Notes: generated by a model not told the origin, from the sequence alone. Counted from the stretch's first letter, positions 15,943 to 25,243 are shown. The stretch is DNA of 64,000 nucleotides from Streptomyces shenzhenensis (GCF_021462265.1 NZ_JAJONF010000015.1:1-64000), one strand, 5' to 3'. Numbers and translations: made by a program.

Positions 15943-17151
15943 ATGTCGGACCTCACGCGCCGTTCCGACTCCGTCCTCGCAGCCGGAGCCGACCAGGAAC
16001 CGGCCGCGGGCCACGATCCGGCCCCCGGCCAGGAACCGGCCCCCGGCCACGATCCGGCCGACGGCCGGCGGACCACGCCGGTCCCGGACGCCACGCCGGA
16101 CCCCGACACCACGACGGACCCCGACGCCACGACGACGACCACCGGCACCACGCCGGACCCCAACGCCACGACGGACCCCGGCACCACGACGCCGGACCGC
16201 GGCCGGATGCCCTGGCCGGCGGCGGCGAGCAGGTACGCCCTCGTCGTCGTGTGGGCGCTGATGGCGCTCGTCTACTACATCCTCATGCCGCACCGGTTCG
16301 GCTCCACGGCGACGATCTCCTCGATCTTCGGCTCCCAGCAGGTCCTCGTCTTCCTCGCGATGTCGGCGATGATCACCCTTGTCGTCGGGGAGTTCGACCT
16401 CTCGATCGCCTCGGTCATGGGCATCGCCGCGACCCTCATCCCGGTCCTCGTGACGAGTCACGGCTGGAACGTCTGGGCCGCCTGCCTGTTCGCGCTGCTC
16501 GTCTGCCTGGCCGCCGGCGCGGTCAACGCGTTCTTCGTGGTGATCATCGGGGTGCCCAGCTTCGTCGTCACCCTCGGCATGGGCACGCTGCTGATGGGAG
16601 CCGCCCAGGCCGTCTCCGGATCGACGATCGTCTCGGTCGCGAGCCCCTCGCTGAGCGGCTTCGCGCTGCACGAGGTGCTGGGCATGCCGGTCTCGTTCTA
16701 CTACGGCATCCTCCTGGCGGCCCTCCTGGCGTACCTCCTCGGCTGGACGCCGCTCGGCCGCGGCATGGTCTTCGTCGGGGCGAGCCCCGAGGTCGCCCGG
16801 CTGGCGGGCATTCCCGTACGCCGGATCCGGATCGGCGCCTACCTCGCCGGCGCGCTCGTCGCCGGTCTCGCGGGGGTCATGCTCGTCGCGACCGTCGGCG
16901 GCTTCGATTCCTCCTCGTCGGCGACCTACCTGCTGCCGGCGCTCGCCGCCGTCTTCCTGGGCACGGCCGTCGTCCAGCCGGGCATGTTCAACCCGGTCGG
17001 CACGATGATCGCCATCTACTTCCTCACGACCGGCATCTTCGGCCTCCAGCTGCTCGGTTTCTCCGGCTGGATCCAGAACGTCTTCTACGGCGCCGGCCTG
17101 GTCGTCGCGGTCACCCTCGCCAAGGTCGTCCGCGACCGGACCACCGAATAA
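15943..17151 (+). CDS. ABC transporter permease (RbsC type) with long disordered N-terminus
   Basis: 402-residue inner-membrane permease of the BPD_transp_2/RbsC family with about 9-10 hydrophobic segments beginning near residue 88 (YALVVVWALMALVYYIL). EFDLSIAS and VAVTLAK-type segments match ribose-type permeases. ATG 15943 follows GGGGAGG. Unusual is the first ~85 residues: hydrophilic, repetitive (EPAAGHDPAPGQEPAPGHDP, then PDxTTDPDATT units) and Pro/Thr/Asp-rich, absent from ordinary RbsC proteins. A shorter start is possible: a GTG or ATG near the first membrane helix would give a normal-sized protein, but the only good ribosome site is at 15943. Partner of the two preceding genes. Confidence 0.85.
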   Translation: MSDLTRRSDSVLAAGADQEPAAGHDPAPGQEPAPGHDPADGRRTTPVPDATPDPDTTTDPDATTTTTGTTPDPNATTDPGTTTPDRGRMPWPAAASRYALVVVWALMALVYYILMPHRFGSTATISSIFGSQQVLVFLAMSAMITLVVGEFDLSIASVMGIAATLIPVLVTSHGWNVWAACLFALLVCLAAGAVNAFFVVIIGVPSFVVTLGMGTLLMGAAQAVSGSTIVSVASPSLSGFALHEVLGMPVSFYYGILLAALLAYLLGWTPLGRGMVFVGASPEVARLAGIPVRRIRIGAYLAGALVAGLAGVMLVATVGGFDSSSSATYLLPALAAVFLGTAVVQPGMFNPVGTMIAIYFLTTGIFGLQLLGFSGWIQNVFYGAGLVVAVTLAKVVRDRTTE

Positions 17152-17178
17152 CCCCCCACGCCGAAAGGACCACCGACC

Positions 17179-18351
17179 ATGCACCCGGCAACGGCGTACA
17201 TCCTCGAACACGCGGACGCCCTGCGCGCCGAGGCCGAACCCAGTGACGAGCTCGGACGGATCACCGACCGCACCATGGAGATCCTCCGGGGATCGGGCGG
17301 GATCCGCCTCCTGCAGGCCAAGGACCTGGGCGGCTTCGAGGCCCACCCGAACGACTTCCTCGACTGGGTCCTCGCCGTCGGCGAGCGGCACCCGTCGGCC
17401 GGCTGGATCGCCGGCGTCGTCGGCATCCATCCGTGGGAGATCTCTATCGCGTCCCCGCGGCTCCAGAAGGAGGTCTACGGGGACGACCGCGACATCTGGG
17501 TCGCTTCGCCGTACGCCCCCTTCGGACGGGCGGTGCCGGTCGAGGGCGGCTACCGGTTCAGCGGGAGCTGGCCCTTCAGCACCGGCACGGACCACTGCGA
17601 GTGGGTCATCCTCGGCGGCCTGCTCGCCGACGAGTCCGGCCGGCCCACGACGCCGCCGACGATGCGCCACTTCGTCCTGCCGCGCTCCGACTACGAGATC
17701 GTCCCGGACTCGTGGCACGTCATGGGCCTGTCCGGCACCGGCTCCAAGGACGTCCGGATGACCGACGTGTTCGTCCCCGACCACCGCGTCCTCGACGGCG
17801 TCGAGGTCCGGGACAACACCTACAGCGACCGGTGGCGGCCGGGCGCGCCGCTGTACGCGATGCGGTTCGGGGTCATGTTCCCCTTCGCGATCAGCGCGGG
17901 CACCTTCGCCATCGCCCGGGGCGCCGTCGCGGCCGCCGAGCAGCACATCGAGGACCGGGTCTCCTCCCAGGGCAGCGTCTCGAGGACGGACCCCTTCGTC
18001 CTCGACGCGCTCGCGAAGGCGCACGCCGACGTGGAGGCGGGGATCGCGCACGTCCGCGTGATCATCGCCGGGTTCTACGACACGGTCGCCTCCGGCGGCG
18101 ACATCACGGTCAAGGACCGGCTCCGCTTCCGGCGCGACCAGGTACGGGCGACCGACCGCGCGATCGGCTCGGTCAACGAGCTCTACCGGCTGATGGGTTC
18201 CTCGTCGATCCAGAAGGCGTCGCCGCTGGAGCGCTACTGGCGGGACCTCCAGGTCGCGGCGACCCACGTGTGCAACAGCCGCGAACCCTGCTACCTCGCC
18301 TGGGGCCTGGACCGCTTCGGCGGCGCCGTCCCGCCCACCGCGCAGTACTGA
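17179..18351 (+). CDS. Flavin-dependent monooxygenase (HsaA/acyl-CoA dehydrogenase fold), copy 1
   Basis: 390 residues, class D flavin monooxygenase (HsaA, DszC relatives) that ortho-hydroxylates a phenolic ring with FADH2/FMNH2 and O2, giving a catechol for extradiol cleavage. Acyl-CoA dehydrogenase-like three-domain layout: helical N-domain, central beta barrel (FSGSWPFSTGTDHCEWVILGG), C-terminal four-helix bundle. SGTGSKDVRMTDVFVPD is typical of the group. AAAGGA lies before ATG 17179. It needs a separate reductase, most likely the one at 30887. It is clearly paralogous to the product at 19299. The phenolic substrate is not known. Confidence 0.85.
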   Translation: MHPATAYILEHADALRAEAEPSDELGRITDRTMEILRGSGGIRLLQAKDLGGFEAHPNDFLDWVLAVGERHPSAGWIAGVVGIHPWEISIASPRLQKEVYGDDRDIWVASPYAPFGRAVPVEGGYRFSGSWPFSTGTDHCEWVILGGLLADESGRPTTPPTMRHFVLPRSDYEIVPDSWHVMGLSGTGSKDVRMTDVFVPDHRVLDGVEVRDNTYSDRWRPGAPLYAMRFGVMFPFAISAGTFAIARGAVAAAEQHIEDRVSSQGSVSRTDPFVLDALAKAHADVEAGIAHVRVIIAGFYDTVASGGDITVKDRLRFRRDQVRATDRAIGSVNELYRLMGSSSIQKASPLERYWRDLQVAATHVCNSREPCYLAWGLDRFGGAVPPTAQY

Positions 18352-18390
18352 ACGACCGTCACCACCTCAGATCCCAGGAGTACTTGAGCA

Positions 18391-19242
18391 ATGGCGCTGA
18401 CGTACGACGACACCAGCCGGTCCGTGCAGACCGCGGACTGGACCATCCACTGCCAGGAGGCGGGCCCCGCGGACGCCCCCGCCGTCGTCCTCCTGCACGG
18501 CTCCGGGCCGGGCGCGACGGGCTGGAGCAACTTCAAGACGAACATCGAGCCGCTGTCCGCGCACTTCCGCGTGCTCGCGCCCGACATGCCCGGCTGGGGC
18601 GAGTCCGACCCGGTGACCGCGGAGGAGCGCGACCACGCCAAGGCCGCCGTCCAGCTCCTGGACACGCTCGGGATCGAGAAGGCCGCGTTCGTCGGCAACT
18701 CCATGGGCGGCATCACCACCCTCCGCCTCGCCACCGAGTACCCCGAGCGGGTCAGCCACGTCATCACGATGGGGCCCGGCTCCGGCCCCCAGCCCAAGCT
18801 CCTCACACCCGGCGGCGGCCTGTCCGAGGGCATGAAGGTCCTCGTCGCCGCCTACCGCGACCCGTCCGCGGAGTCGATGAAGCGGCTGACCGAGGTCATG
18901 ACCTACGACACCGCCCGCTTCGCGACCGCCGAACTCGCGGCCGAACGCGCCGCCGGCGCCGCCAGGCACCCCGAGCACCTCGCGAACTACCTCGACGGCT
19001 TCGCCCGCGGCGGCGCGATCAGGCGGTGGTTCTCCCTCGACGCCCTGGAGTCGACGGACATCCCGGCGCTGCTCATCCACGGCCGTGACGACCGGGTCGT
19101 CCACTTCGAGAACTCCCTGACCCTCCTCTCGCGGATCCGGAACGCCCGGCTGGTCCTGCTCAACCGGTGCGGCCACTGGGCGCAGGTCGAGCACGCCGAC
19201 GAGTTCAACCGGCTCGTGACCGCCTTCGTCGCCCACAACTGA
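18391..19242 (+). CDS. Meta-cleavage-product alpha/beta hydrolase, copy 2
   Basis: 283 residues of the same C-C hydrolase family as the protein at 10283. LLHGSGPGATG (oxyanion region), Ser104 in GNSMGG, Asp in HGRDD (233/234) and His262 in CGHW make a complete triad. Between two flavin monooxygenase genes, it forms with the hydroxylase and dioxygenase a second ring-cleavage set. CAGGAG lies before ATG 18391. The two hydrolases differ in the lid region (about 130-215), which normally decides substrate, so they probably act on different ring-fission products. Confidence 0.87.
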   Translation: MALTYDDTSRSVQTADWTIHCQEAGPADAPAVVLLHGSGPGATGWSNFKTNIEPLSAHFRVLAPDMPGWGESDPVTAEERDHAKAAVQLLDTLGIEKAAFVGNSMGGITTLRLATEYPERVSHVITMGPGSGPQPKLLTPGGGLSEGMKVLVAAYRDPSAESMKRLTEVMTYDTARFATAELAAERAAGAARHPEHLANYLDGFARGGAIRRWFSLDALESTDIPALLIHGRDDRVVHFENSLTLLSRIRNARLVLLNRCGHWAQVEHADEFNRLVTAFVAHN

Positions 19243-19298
19243 CAGTGCCACCCCGCGCGCCGGCCGGCCGGCGCGCGCCCCAGGAAGGTCATACGCAC

Positions 19299-20471
19299 AT
19301 GAGCGATGTCACGCCCAAGGTCGACGCCGCGATCCCGGTCCTGAAGGAGGAGTCCGTCCCGAGCGACGACCTCGGCCGGCTGACCGACAAGATGGCCGCG
19401 GCCCTCCGCGACACCGGCGTCATCCGGATGTACCAGCCGGTCGAGTTCGGCGGTCAGGAGGCCCACCCGGTCGAGTTCATGCGGGCGGTGATGGCCGTCG
19501 CCGCGGCCTCGCCCTCCGCGGGCTGGGTCAGCGGCGTGGTGGGGGTCCACCCGTGGGAGATCGCGATGATGGACCACCGTCTCCAGGAGGAGATCTGGGG
19601 CGAGGACCCCGACACCTGGACCGCGTCGCCGTACGCGCCCTTCGGCAGGGCCACACCGGTCGACGGCGGCTTCCTCTTCTCCGGCCGCTGGCCGTACTCG
19701 ACCGGCACCGACCACTCGGCCTGGGTCATCCTCGGCGGGATGGTCGTCGACGGATCCGGCAACCCCGCCACGCCGCCGGACATCCGCCACTTCGTCATCC
19801 CGCGCGCGGACTACACGATCCTCGACGGCACCTGGAACACCCTGGGCCTGAAGGGCACCGGCTCCAAGGACGTCGAGATGCACGACGTCTTCGTCCCCGA
19901 CTACCGCGTGGTCGAGGGCATGGCCATGCACGACGGGGCCTACGAGGACCGCCGGCCCGGCACGACGCTCTACCGGCTGAAGTTCCCGGTGGTCTTCTCC
20001 GCCGCGATCAACAGCGCGACGATCGGCATCGCCCAGGGCGCCCTCGACGTCTACCGGGACTACATGGTCCAGCGGGTCTCCGCCGACGGCCGCGTCGCCA
20101 GCAAGGACCCCATCCAGCTGAACACCTACGCCGAGGCCGCCGCCGACGTCGCCGCGTCCAGGGCCCACCTCCTGAGCGACATGCGTGAGCTGTTCGACTT
20201 CGTCGACAGGGGCGGCGAGATGAGCTGGACCCAGCGGCTGACCGCCCGCCGCGACGGGGTCCGTGCCGTGCGCCGCGCGACCGACGCCGTCGACCGCCTC
20301 TACAAGCTCTCCGGCGCCCAGGGCATCCACCTGCGCCTGCCCAACGAACGGTACTGGCGTGACCTGCAGTCGGGCCTGAGCCACATCTGCAACCTCACCG
20401 AGGTGGTGAGCGTCGCCTGGGCCGCCGACGACCTCGGCGCGGAACTCCCCTCGCCCCCGCCGTTCGCCTGA
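19299..20471 (+). CDS. Flavin-dependent monooxygenase (HsaA-like), copy 2
   Basis: 390 residues, the same length and layout as copy 1, with shared motifs WASPYAPFGRA/TASPYAPFGRA, WPYSTGTDH and GTGSKDVEMHDVFVPD, so a duplicated gene pair. Expected to hydroxylate an aromatic ring with reduced flavin supplied in trans. ATG 19299 has AGGAAGG upstream; an open extension before it is unlike the family. It is followed by the second extradiol dioxygenase, so hydroxylase-2 and dioxygenase-2 are neighbours. Divergence from copy 1 in the C-terminal bundle suggests a different substrate or a sequential step on the same molecule. Confidence 0.85.
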   Translation: MSDVTPKVDAAIPVLKEESVPSDDLGRLTDKMAAALRDTGVIRMYQPVEFGGQEAHPVEFMRAVMAVAAASPSAGWVSGVVGVHPWEIAMMDHRLQEEIWGEDPDTWTASPYAPFGRATPVDGGFLFSGRWPYSTGTDHSAWVILGGMVVDGSGNPATPPDIRHFVIPRADYTILDGTWNTLGLKGTGSKDVEMHDVFVPDYRVVEGMAMHDGAYEDRRPGTTLYRLKFPVVFSAAINSATIGIAQGALDVYRDYMVQRVSADGRVASKDPIQLNTYAEAAADVAASRAHLLSDMRELFDFVDRGGEMSWTQRLTARRDGVRAVRRATDAVDRLYKLSGAQGIHLRLPNERYWRDLQSGLSHICNLTEVVSVAWAADDLGAELPSPPPFA

Positions 20472-20505
20472 CCCGGCCGCCACGACACCACCAGGAGACC
20501 CCGAA

Positions 20506-21453
20506 ATGATCACCTCCCTCGCCTACCTCGGCGTCGGCTCCCCGAACAAGGACGAGTGGCCCCCGATGGCCACCGGCCTGTGGGGCGCCATGGTCACCGA
20601 CCCCGGCCCCGACGGGGCCGTCCGCATCAAGTTCGACGACGCGCCCTGGCGCATCCAGATCCACCCCGCCGAGCAGGACGAGACCCGCTACATCGGCTGG
20701 GGCGTCGACCGGGAGGAGGACCTGGACACGGTCGAGAAGGCCCTCGCCGACGCCGGCATCACCGCCCGGCGCGGCGACGCGGAGCTCGCCGCGGCCCGCG
20801 ACGTCAACCGGATCCTCTTCTTCACCGACCCCTGGGGCTTCCGCCACGAGGTCACCTGGGGCCGCACCGCCCAGCGGTCGACGTTCCGCCCCGGCCGCGC
20901 GATCTCCGGTTTCGTGACCGGCCAGCAGGGCCTCGGCCACGTCCTGCTGCTCATGCCGGACATCGAGGAGGGCCACCGCTTCTTCACCCGGCTCGGCTTC
21001 CGCCTCTCCGACAAGATCATCGTCCCCGGCCGGCTCAACGCCCGCTTCTACCACTGCAACGCGCGCCACCACACGCTCGCCCTCGGGCAGTGCCCCCCGG
21101 GCGTCGCCGGCCTCAACCACCTCATGATCCAGGTCGGCTCGCTCGACGACGTCGGCACCGGCTACGAGATCGCCCGGGAGACGGGCGTCCCGATCACGCT
21201 CACCCTCGGCCGGCACACCAACGACCAGCAGTTCAGCTTCTACCACTGCACGCCGAGCTCGGTCCACGTCGAGTACGGCTTCGGCGGCCTGGAGGTCGAC
21301 GAGGAGAACTGGGTGCCGAAGGTCTACGACCGCACCGCGGTCTGGGGGCACCAGCAGCACCCGGACGGCCAGGGCCGCCCGCCGGGCATCATGCACCCGC
21401 TGCCCGAGCCGCCCGCCGGACCGGCCGCCGCGGACGGGCCGGTCCAGCCGTGA
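20506..21453 (+). CDS. Two-domain extradiol dioxygenase (VOC), copy 2
   Basis: 315 residues; BphC-like Fe(II) enzyme with ligands His145 (GLGHVLLL), His205 (LNHLMIQV) and Glu256 (VHVEYGFGG). RFYHCNARHHT and LGRHTNDQQFSFY match the conserved pocket motifs of copy 1. Extra C-terminal residues (PEPPAGPAAADGPVQP) are Pro/Ala-rich. CAGGAG precedes ATG 20506. Its stop overlaps the next gene's GTG (GTGA). It works after hydroxylase copy 2 in the proposed pathway. Confidence 0.88.
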   Translation: MITSLAYLGVGSPNKDEWPPMATGLWGAMVTDPGPDGAVRIKFDDAPWRIQIHPAEQDETRYIGWGVDREEDLDTVEKALADAGITARRGDAELAAARDVNRILFFTDPWGFRHEVTWGRTAQRSTFRPGRAISGFVTGQQGLGHVLLLMPDIEEGHRFFTRLGFRLSDKIIVPGRLNARFYHCNARHHTLALGQCPPGVAGLNHLMIQVGSLDDVGTGYEIARETGVPITLTLGRHTNDQQFSFYHCTPSSVHVEYGFGGLEVDEENWVPKVYDRTAVWGHQQHPDGQGRPPGIMHPLPEPPAGPAAADGPVQP

Positions 21454-22406
21454 CCAGCGCCCCCGCGCCCTTCCCGGACGCGGACGCACTGACCGGGGTC
21501 GGCCCCGCGCCCACCCCGGCGGCGCGGCGCGCCCGCCTCCGGGCCCTGCTCACCGGCCCCGCCACCGGCCCGCTCCTGCTGCCCGGGGTCACCGACGCCC
21601 TCGGCGCCCGGCTCGTGGAGTCCGCCGGATTCCCGGCCGCGTACGCCACGGGCGCCGGCCTCGCCAACGCCCAGTTCGGCGTGCCGGACCTCGGCCTGAT
21701 CTCCCTCGGCGAGGTCGCCGCCCACGTCGACCGGGTCGCGTCCGCCACCACGCTGCCGCTCGTCGTCGACGCCGACACCGGCTTCGGCGGCCCGGTCACG
21801 GCGATGCGCGCGGTACGGATGCTCGAACGGGTCGGCGCGGCCGCGATCCAGCTGGAGGACCAGGAAATGCCCAAGCGGTGCGGGCACTTCGACCGCCACG
21901 CCCTCATCCCCGCCGAGCACATGGCGGCCAAACTCGTCGCCGCCCGGCAGGCGCTGGAGGACCCGGCGACCGTGCTCGTCGCGCGCACCGACGCGCGCAG
22001 TGCCTTCGGCATCGACGAGGCCCTGCGGCGCGCCTCCCGCTACGCCGACGCCGGCGCCGACGTCCTCTTCGTCGAGGCGCCGCGCACCGTCGGGGAACTG
22101 GAGCGGATCGGCCGCGAACTCGCCGGCGTCCCCCTCGTCGTCAACGTCGTCGAGGGCGGCAAGACGCCCCAGCTCACCCTCGACGAGTACGCCGCCCTCG
22201 GCTTCCGTGTCGTGCTGTACGCGAACTTCCTGCTGCGCGCCGTGATCCGGGCCGGCGCCGACGCGCTCGCCCACCTCCGCGGCAGCGGGGGAAGCGCCGC
22301 CTACGCCGACCGGATGGCGACCTGGCAGGAACGCCAGAGCCTGTTCCACCTGCCCGAGTTCAGCGCCGCCGAGGCCCACTTCGACGCCGCCGGGGTGCCG
22401 TCATGA
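21450..22406 (+). CDS. Isocitrate lyase/PEP mutase family enzyme (methylisocitrate lyase-like)
   Basis: 318 residues. The superfamily's active-site loop KKCGH appears as MPKRCGHF with the catalytic Cys, and the metal-binding VVDADTGFGG and QLEDQEMPKRCG segments are intact. Length and motifs fit the 2-methylisocitrate lyase / oxaloacetate decarboxylase / 2,3-dimethylmalate lyase branch. It would cleave a C-C bond in a 2-hydroxy or 2-oxo diacid to give pyruvate or a similar C3 unit. The GTG overlaps the dioxygenase stop and its own stop overlaps the next ATG, so it is coupled on both sides. A role in breaking down the ring-fission acid is inferred. Confidence 0.82.
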   Translation: MTSAPAPFPDADALTGVGPAPTPAARRARLRALLTGPATGPLLLPGVTDALGARLVESAGFPAAYATGAGLANAQFGVPDLGLISLGEVAAHVDRVASATTLPLVVDADTGFGGPVTAMRAVRMLERVGAAAIQLEDQEMPKRCGHFDRHALIPAEHMAAKLVAARQALEDPATVLVARTDARSAFGIDEALRRASRYADAGADVLFVEAPRTVGELERIGRELAGVPLVVNVVEGGKTPQLTLDEYAALGFRVVLYANFLLRAVIRAGADALAHLRGSGGSAAYADRMATWQERQSLFHLPEFSAAEAHFDAAGVPS

Positions 22407-23833
22407 GCGAGGAACCCGGCATCCCGCCCGAGGGCCTGCCGGTCGAGACGGGGCTGCCCGGCCGGGTCGGCGTCCTCGTCCTCGGCGGCGGTCTCGCGGG
22501 CGCGGCCGCCCTGCTCGCGGCAGCGCAGGCGGGGGCGTACGCCGTCCTCCTGGAGAAGGCGGACACCTTCGGCGGGTCGACCGTGCGGTCGGCCGGGCTG
22601 TCGGCGTTCGCGGGCACCGACGAGCAGGCCGAGCAGGGCATCACCGACTCGGTCGAGCTGCTGCGCGAGGACATCCTCACCACCGGCGGGCACGTCAACG
22701 ACCCCGCGCTTGTCGACCTGTACTGCCGGCGCCAACTCGACACCTACCGCTGGCTGAAGGGACTCGGCGTCCACTACGGCCACATCCACGCCGCCTCCGG
22801 GCAGAGCGTGCCGAGGTCGCACCCGAGCGACACGACCGCCATGCTGCGCGCGGTCTTCACGGCCGCCGGCCGGCTCGGTGCCCGCCTGGTGCCCGGCACC
22901 GGCGCGCGACGGCTGCTGCGGGAGGACGGCCGCGTGGTCGGCGCCGAGGTGGAGCGCGACGGCCGCCGCCAGGAGGTCCGCGCCGACGCCGTCGTCCTCG
23001 CGACCGGCGGCTTCTCCCGCAGCCGGGACATGCTGGCCCGCTTCGCCCCGCAGATGAAGGACGCGCTCCTCGCCGGCGGCGCCGAGAACCGCGGCGACGG
23101 CCTGCTCATGGCCTGGCAGCTCGGTGCGGGCATGCGCGACCTGCCCTACGTCAAGGGCACCTACGGCATCTACCACGAGCCGCACCCCGGCGAGGACGGC
23201 ACCGGGATCCTGGCCGTCTACAAGGGCGCGATCGCCGTCGACCGCGCCGGACACCGCTTCGTCGACGAGTCGATCCCCTACAAGGCGCTCGGCGACGCCA
23301 GCCTCGCCCGGCCGACGGCCCGCACCTGGCAGGTCTTCGACGCCACGACGATGGCCGAGACCAACGACGAGGTCCCCATCTACGACTTCGGCGACCGGCT
23401 GCGGGCCGGGATGCTCCAGACCGCCGGCACGATCGGGGAACTGGCCGCCGGGCTCGGCACCGAGCCCGGCGTCCTGGAGGCGACCGTCGCGCAGTACAAC
23501 GACGCGATCGCGCGGGGCGAACCGGACGCCTTCGGCCGGGTCCACCTGGTCGGCGGCGTCGGTGAGCGCCGCCCCGTGGACAAGCCGCCGTTCTACGCCC
23601 AGCTGTCGGGGACGGTCGTCCTCGCGACGTACTGCGGGGTCACCGTCGACCCGGCGATGCGGGTCCTCGACGCCTTCGGCGAGCCGATCCCGCGGCTGTA
23701 CGCGGCCGGCGAACTCGTCGGCGGCTTCCACGGCGCCGGGTACATGACCGGCACCTCGATCGGCAAGTCCGCGGTCTTCGGCCGGGTCGCGGGCACCTGT
23801 GCGGCGGCCGAGGAGAGCGAGCTGACGTGGTGA
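22403..23833 (+). CDS. FAD-dependent oxidoreductase (FAD_binding_2), 1 of 3
   Basis: 476 residues, flavoprotein of the fumarate reductase/succinate dehydrogenase/3-ketosteroid dehydrogenase superfamily. N-terminal Rossmann motif VLVLGGGLAGAAALL (about 28-43), FGGST following, VVLATGGFSRS mid-protein, and C-terminal RLYAAGELVGGFHGAGYMTG that closes the FAD site. No signal peptide, haem or Fe-S motif, so a soluble enzyme that reduces or desaturates a C=C or C-C bond next to a carbonyl. ATGA overlap upstream; GTGA overlap with the SDR downstream. One of three such genes in this operon. Confidence 0.83.
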   Translation: MSEEPGIPPEGLPVETGLPGRVGVLVLGGGLAGAAALLAAAQAGAYAVLLEKADTFGGSTVRSAGLSAFAGTDEQAEQGITDSVELLREDILTTGGHVNDPALVDLYCRRQLDTYRWLKGLGVHYGHIHAASGQSVPRSHPSDTTAMLRAVFTAAGRLGARLVPGTGARRLLREDGRVVGAEVERDGRRQEVRADAVVLATGGFSRSRDMLARFAPQMKDALLAGGAENRGDGLLMAWQLGAGMRDLPYVKGTYGIYHEPHPGEDGTGILAVYKGAIAVDRAGHRFVDESIPYKALGDASLARPTARTWQVFDATTMAETNDEVPIYDFGDRLRAGMLQTAGTIGELAAGLGTEPGVLEATVAQYNDAIARGEPDAFGRVHLVGGVGERRPVDKPPFYAQLSGTVVLATYCGVTVDPAMRVLDAFGEPIPRLYAAGELVGGFHGAGYMTGTSIGKSAVFGRVAGTCAAAEESELTW

Positions 23834-24597
23834 GCGCCCTGTTCGACCTGACGGGCAAGGTCGCCCTCGTCATCGGAGCCGCGGCCGGGGGACTCGGCGC
23901 CGCGGCCGCCCGCGGCCTCTTCGACCACGGGGCGACCGTCGCCCTCGCCGACCTCGAAACCCAGCAGGGCCTTCTCGCCGAGACCGCCCGGGCCTGCGGC
24001 GGCGCCTTGCGCCACACCGTCGACGTCACCTCCGAGGCGTCCGTCCGCGCGCTCGCGGACTCCGTCGCCGCCGCCCACGGCGGGATCGACGTCGTCGTCA
24101 ACGCGGCCGGCGTCATGCTGCGCAAGGAGGTCGAGCACACCAGTCTGGCGGAGTTCGAGCACGTGGTCCGGGTCAACCTGACCGGTACCTGGCTCGTCGG
24201 CCGCGAGTTCGGTCCCCGGCTCGCGGCGGCCGGCGGCGGCCGGATCGTCAACCTCACGACCGTCTACGCCGAACGCGTCGGCCCCGTCCCCGAGAGCGCC
24301 TACTACGCGAGCAAGGCGGGAATCGTCAACGTCACGCGCTCCCTCGCCGCCGAACTCGGGCACTCCGGCGTGAACGTCAACGCCCTCGCCCCGGCCGTCT
24401 TCTACCCGACCGCGATGACCGCCCCGCTGGCCGAGACCCCCGACCGGCTCACCTGGTTCGAGCAGCGGACGATGCTCGGCCGTCTCGGCGACCCCGCCGC
24501 CGACCTCGCCGGACCGGTGGTCTTCCTCGCGTCCGCCGCCTCGGCCTACGTGACCGGCCAGGTCCTGTACGCCGACGGCGGCTGGTCCGCATGGTGA
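23830..24597 (+). CDS. Short-chain dehydrogenase/reductase
   Basis: 255-residue classical SDR. The nucleotide-binding GAAAGGLG takes the TGxxxGxG position, NAAG is conserved, and the catalytic pair is in YYASK. The usual active-site Ser is Thr here (VNLTTVYAE). It ends in the typical VTGQVLYADGGWSAW. GTG codons at 23827 and 23830 are both possible; 23830 makes the usual GTGA overlap. Expected to oxidise or reduce an alcohol/ketone in the pathway with NAD(P). 55 bp separate it from the next gene. Confidence 0.85.
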   Translation: MSALFDLTGKVALVIGAAAGGLGAAAARGLFDHGATVALADLETQQGLLAETARACGGALRHTVDVTSEASVRALADSVAAAHGGIDVVVNAAGVMLRKEVEHTSLAEFEHVVRVNLTGTWLVGREFGPRLAAAGGGRIVNLTTVYAERVGPVPESAYYASKAGIVNVTRSLAAELGHSGVNVNALAPAVFYPTAMTAPLAETPDRLTWFEQRTMLGRLGDPAADLAGPVVFLASAASAYVTGQVLYADGGWSAW

Positions 24598-24652
24598 CCA
24601 CCGCTCCCGAGAGCCCCGACCGCCCCTCCCCGACCGACTTGAGGACCGCTCG

Positions 24653-25243
24653 ATGACCCGCACCGCCCTGCTCCTGCTCGACTACCAGACCGGCCTGGCC
24701 GAGGAGGGAGACCGCTGCCTGGCCCCGCCGCTCGCCGCCGCCGTCCGCGAGCGCGGCGTCCTCAGGACGGCCCGCCGGGTCCTGGACGCCGCCCGGTCCG
24801 CGCGGATCCCCGTCTTCCACGTCCGGCTCGCCTTCGACCCCACCTATGGCCTGCGCACCAACCGCCTGGCACGCTTCGACGGCTATCCCGCGAACCGCAC
24901 GATGCTGGGCGACTCGCCGGAGGCGCGGATCGTCGCCGAACTCGCCCCGGCCGACGGTGAGCCCGTCGTCGACAAGGGCTGCGTCAACCCGTTCATCGGG
25001 ACGCCGCTGCGCGACGTGCTCGCCGCCGACAGCGTCGGCCACGTCGTCCTCGGCGGCATCGCCACGCACCTCGTCGTCGAGTCCGCCGCCCGGCACGCCT
25101 CCGACTCCGGCCTGCGGGTCACGGTCGTCGAGGACATGTGCGCGGCCCCGGCACCCGCCCTGCACGAGCACGCCGTCACCGCGACCCTTCCCCTCTTCGG
25201 CACGGTCTCCTCGGCCGACGACGTCATCGGGAGCTGGACATGA
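24653..25243 (+). CDS. Isochorismatase-fold hydrolase lacking the catalytic cysteine
   Basis: 196 residues. The fold is plain: LLLLDYQTG (Asp10), VVDKGCVNPF with Lys108, and the cis-peptide segment GGIATHLVVESAARHA. In cysteine-hydrolase members this last segment reads like ATxVCVESTARDA; here the Cys is Val141. So the usual Asp-Lys-Cys triad is Asp-Lys-Val. True isochorismatases (vinyl-ether hydrolases) also lack this Cys, so the protein may act without a covalent intermediate, but amidase activity of the maleamate-amidase type would not be expected. GAGGA lies well upstream of ATG 24653; its stop overlaps the next ATG (ATGA). Confidence 0.75.
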   Translation: MTRTALLLLDYQTGLAEEGDRCLAPPLAAAVRERGVLRTARRVLDAARSARIPVFHVRLAFDPTYGLRTNRLARFDGYPANRTMLGDSPEARIVAELAPADGEPVVDKGCVNPFIGTPLRDVLAADSVGHVVLGGIATHLVVESAARHASDSGLRVTVVEDMCAAPAPALHEHAVTATLPLFGTVSSADDVIGSWT

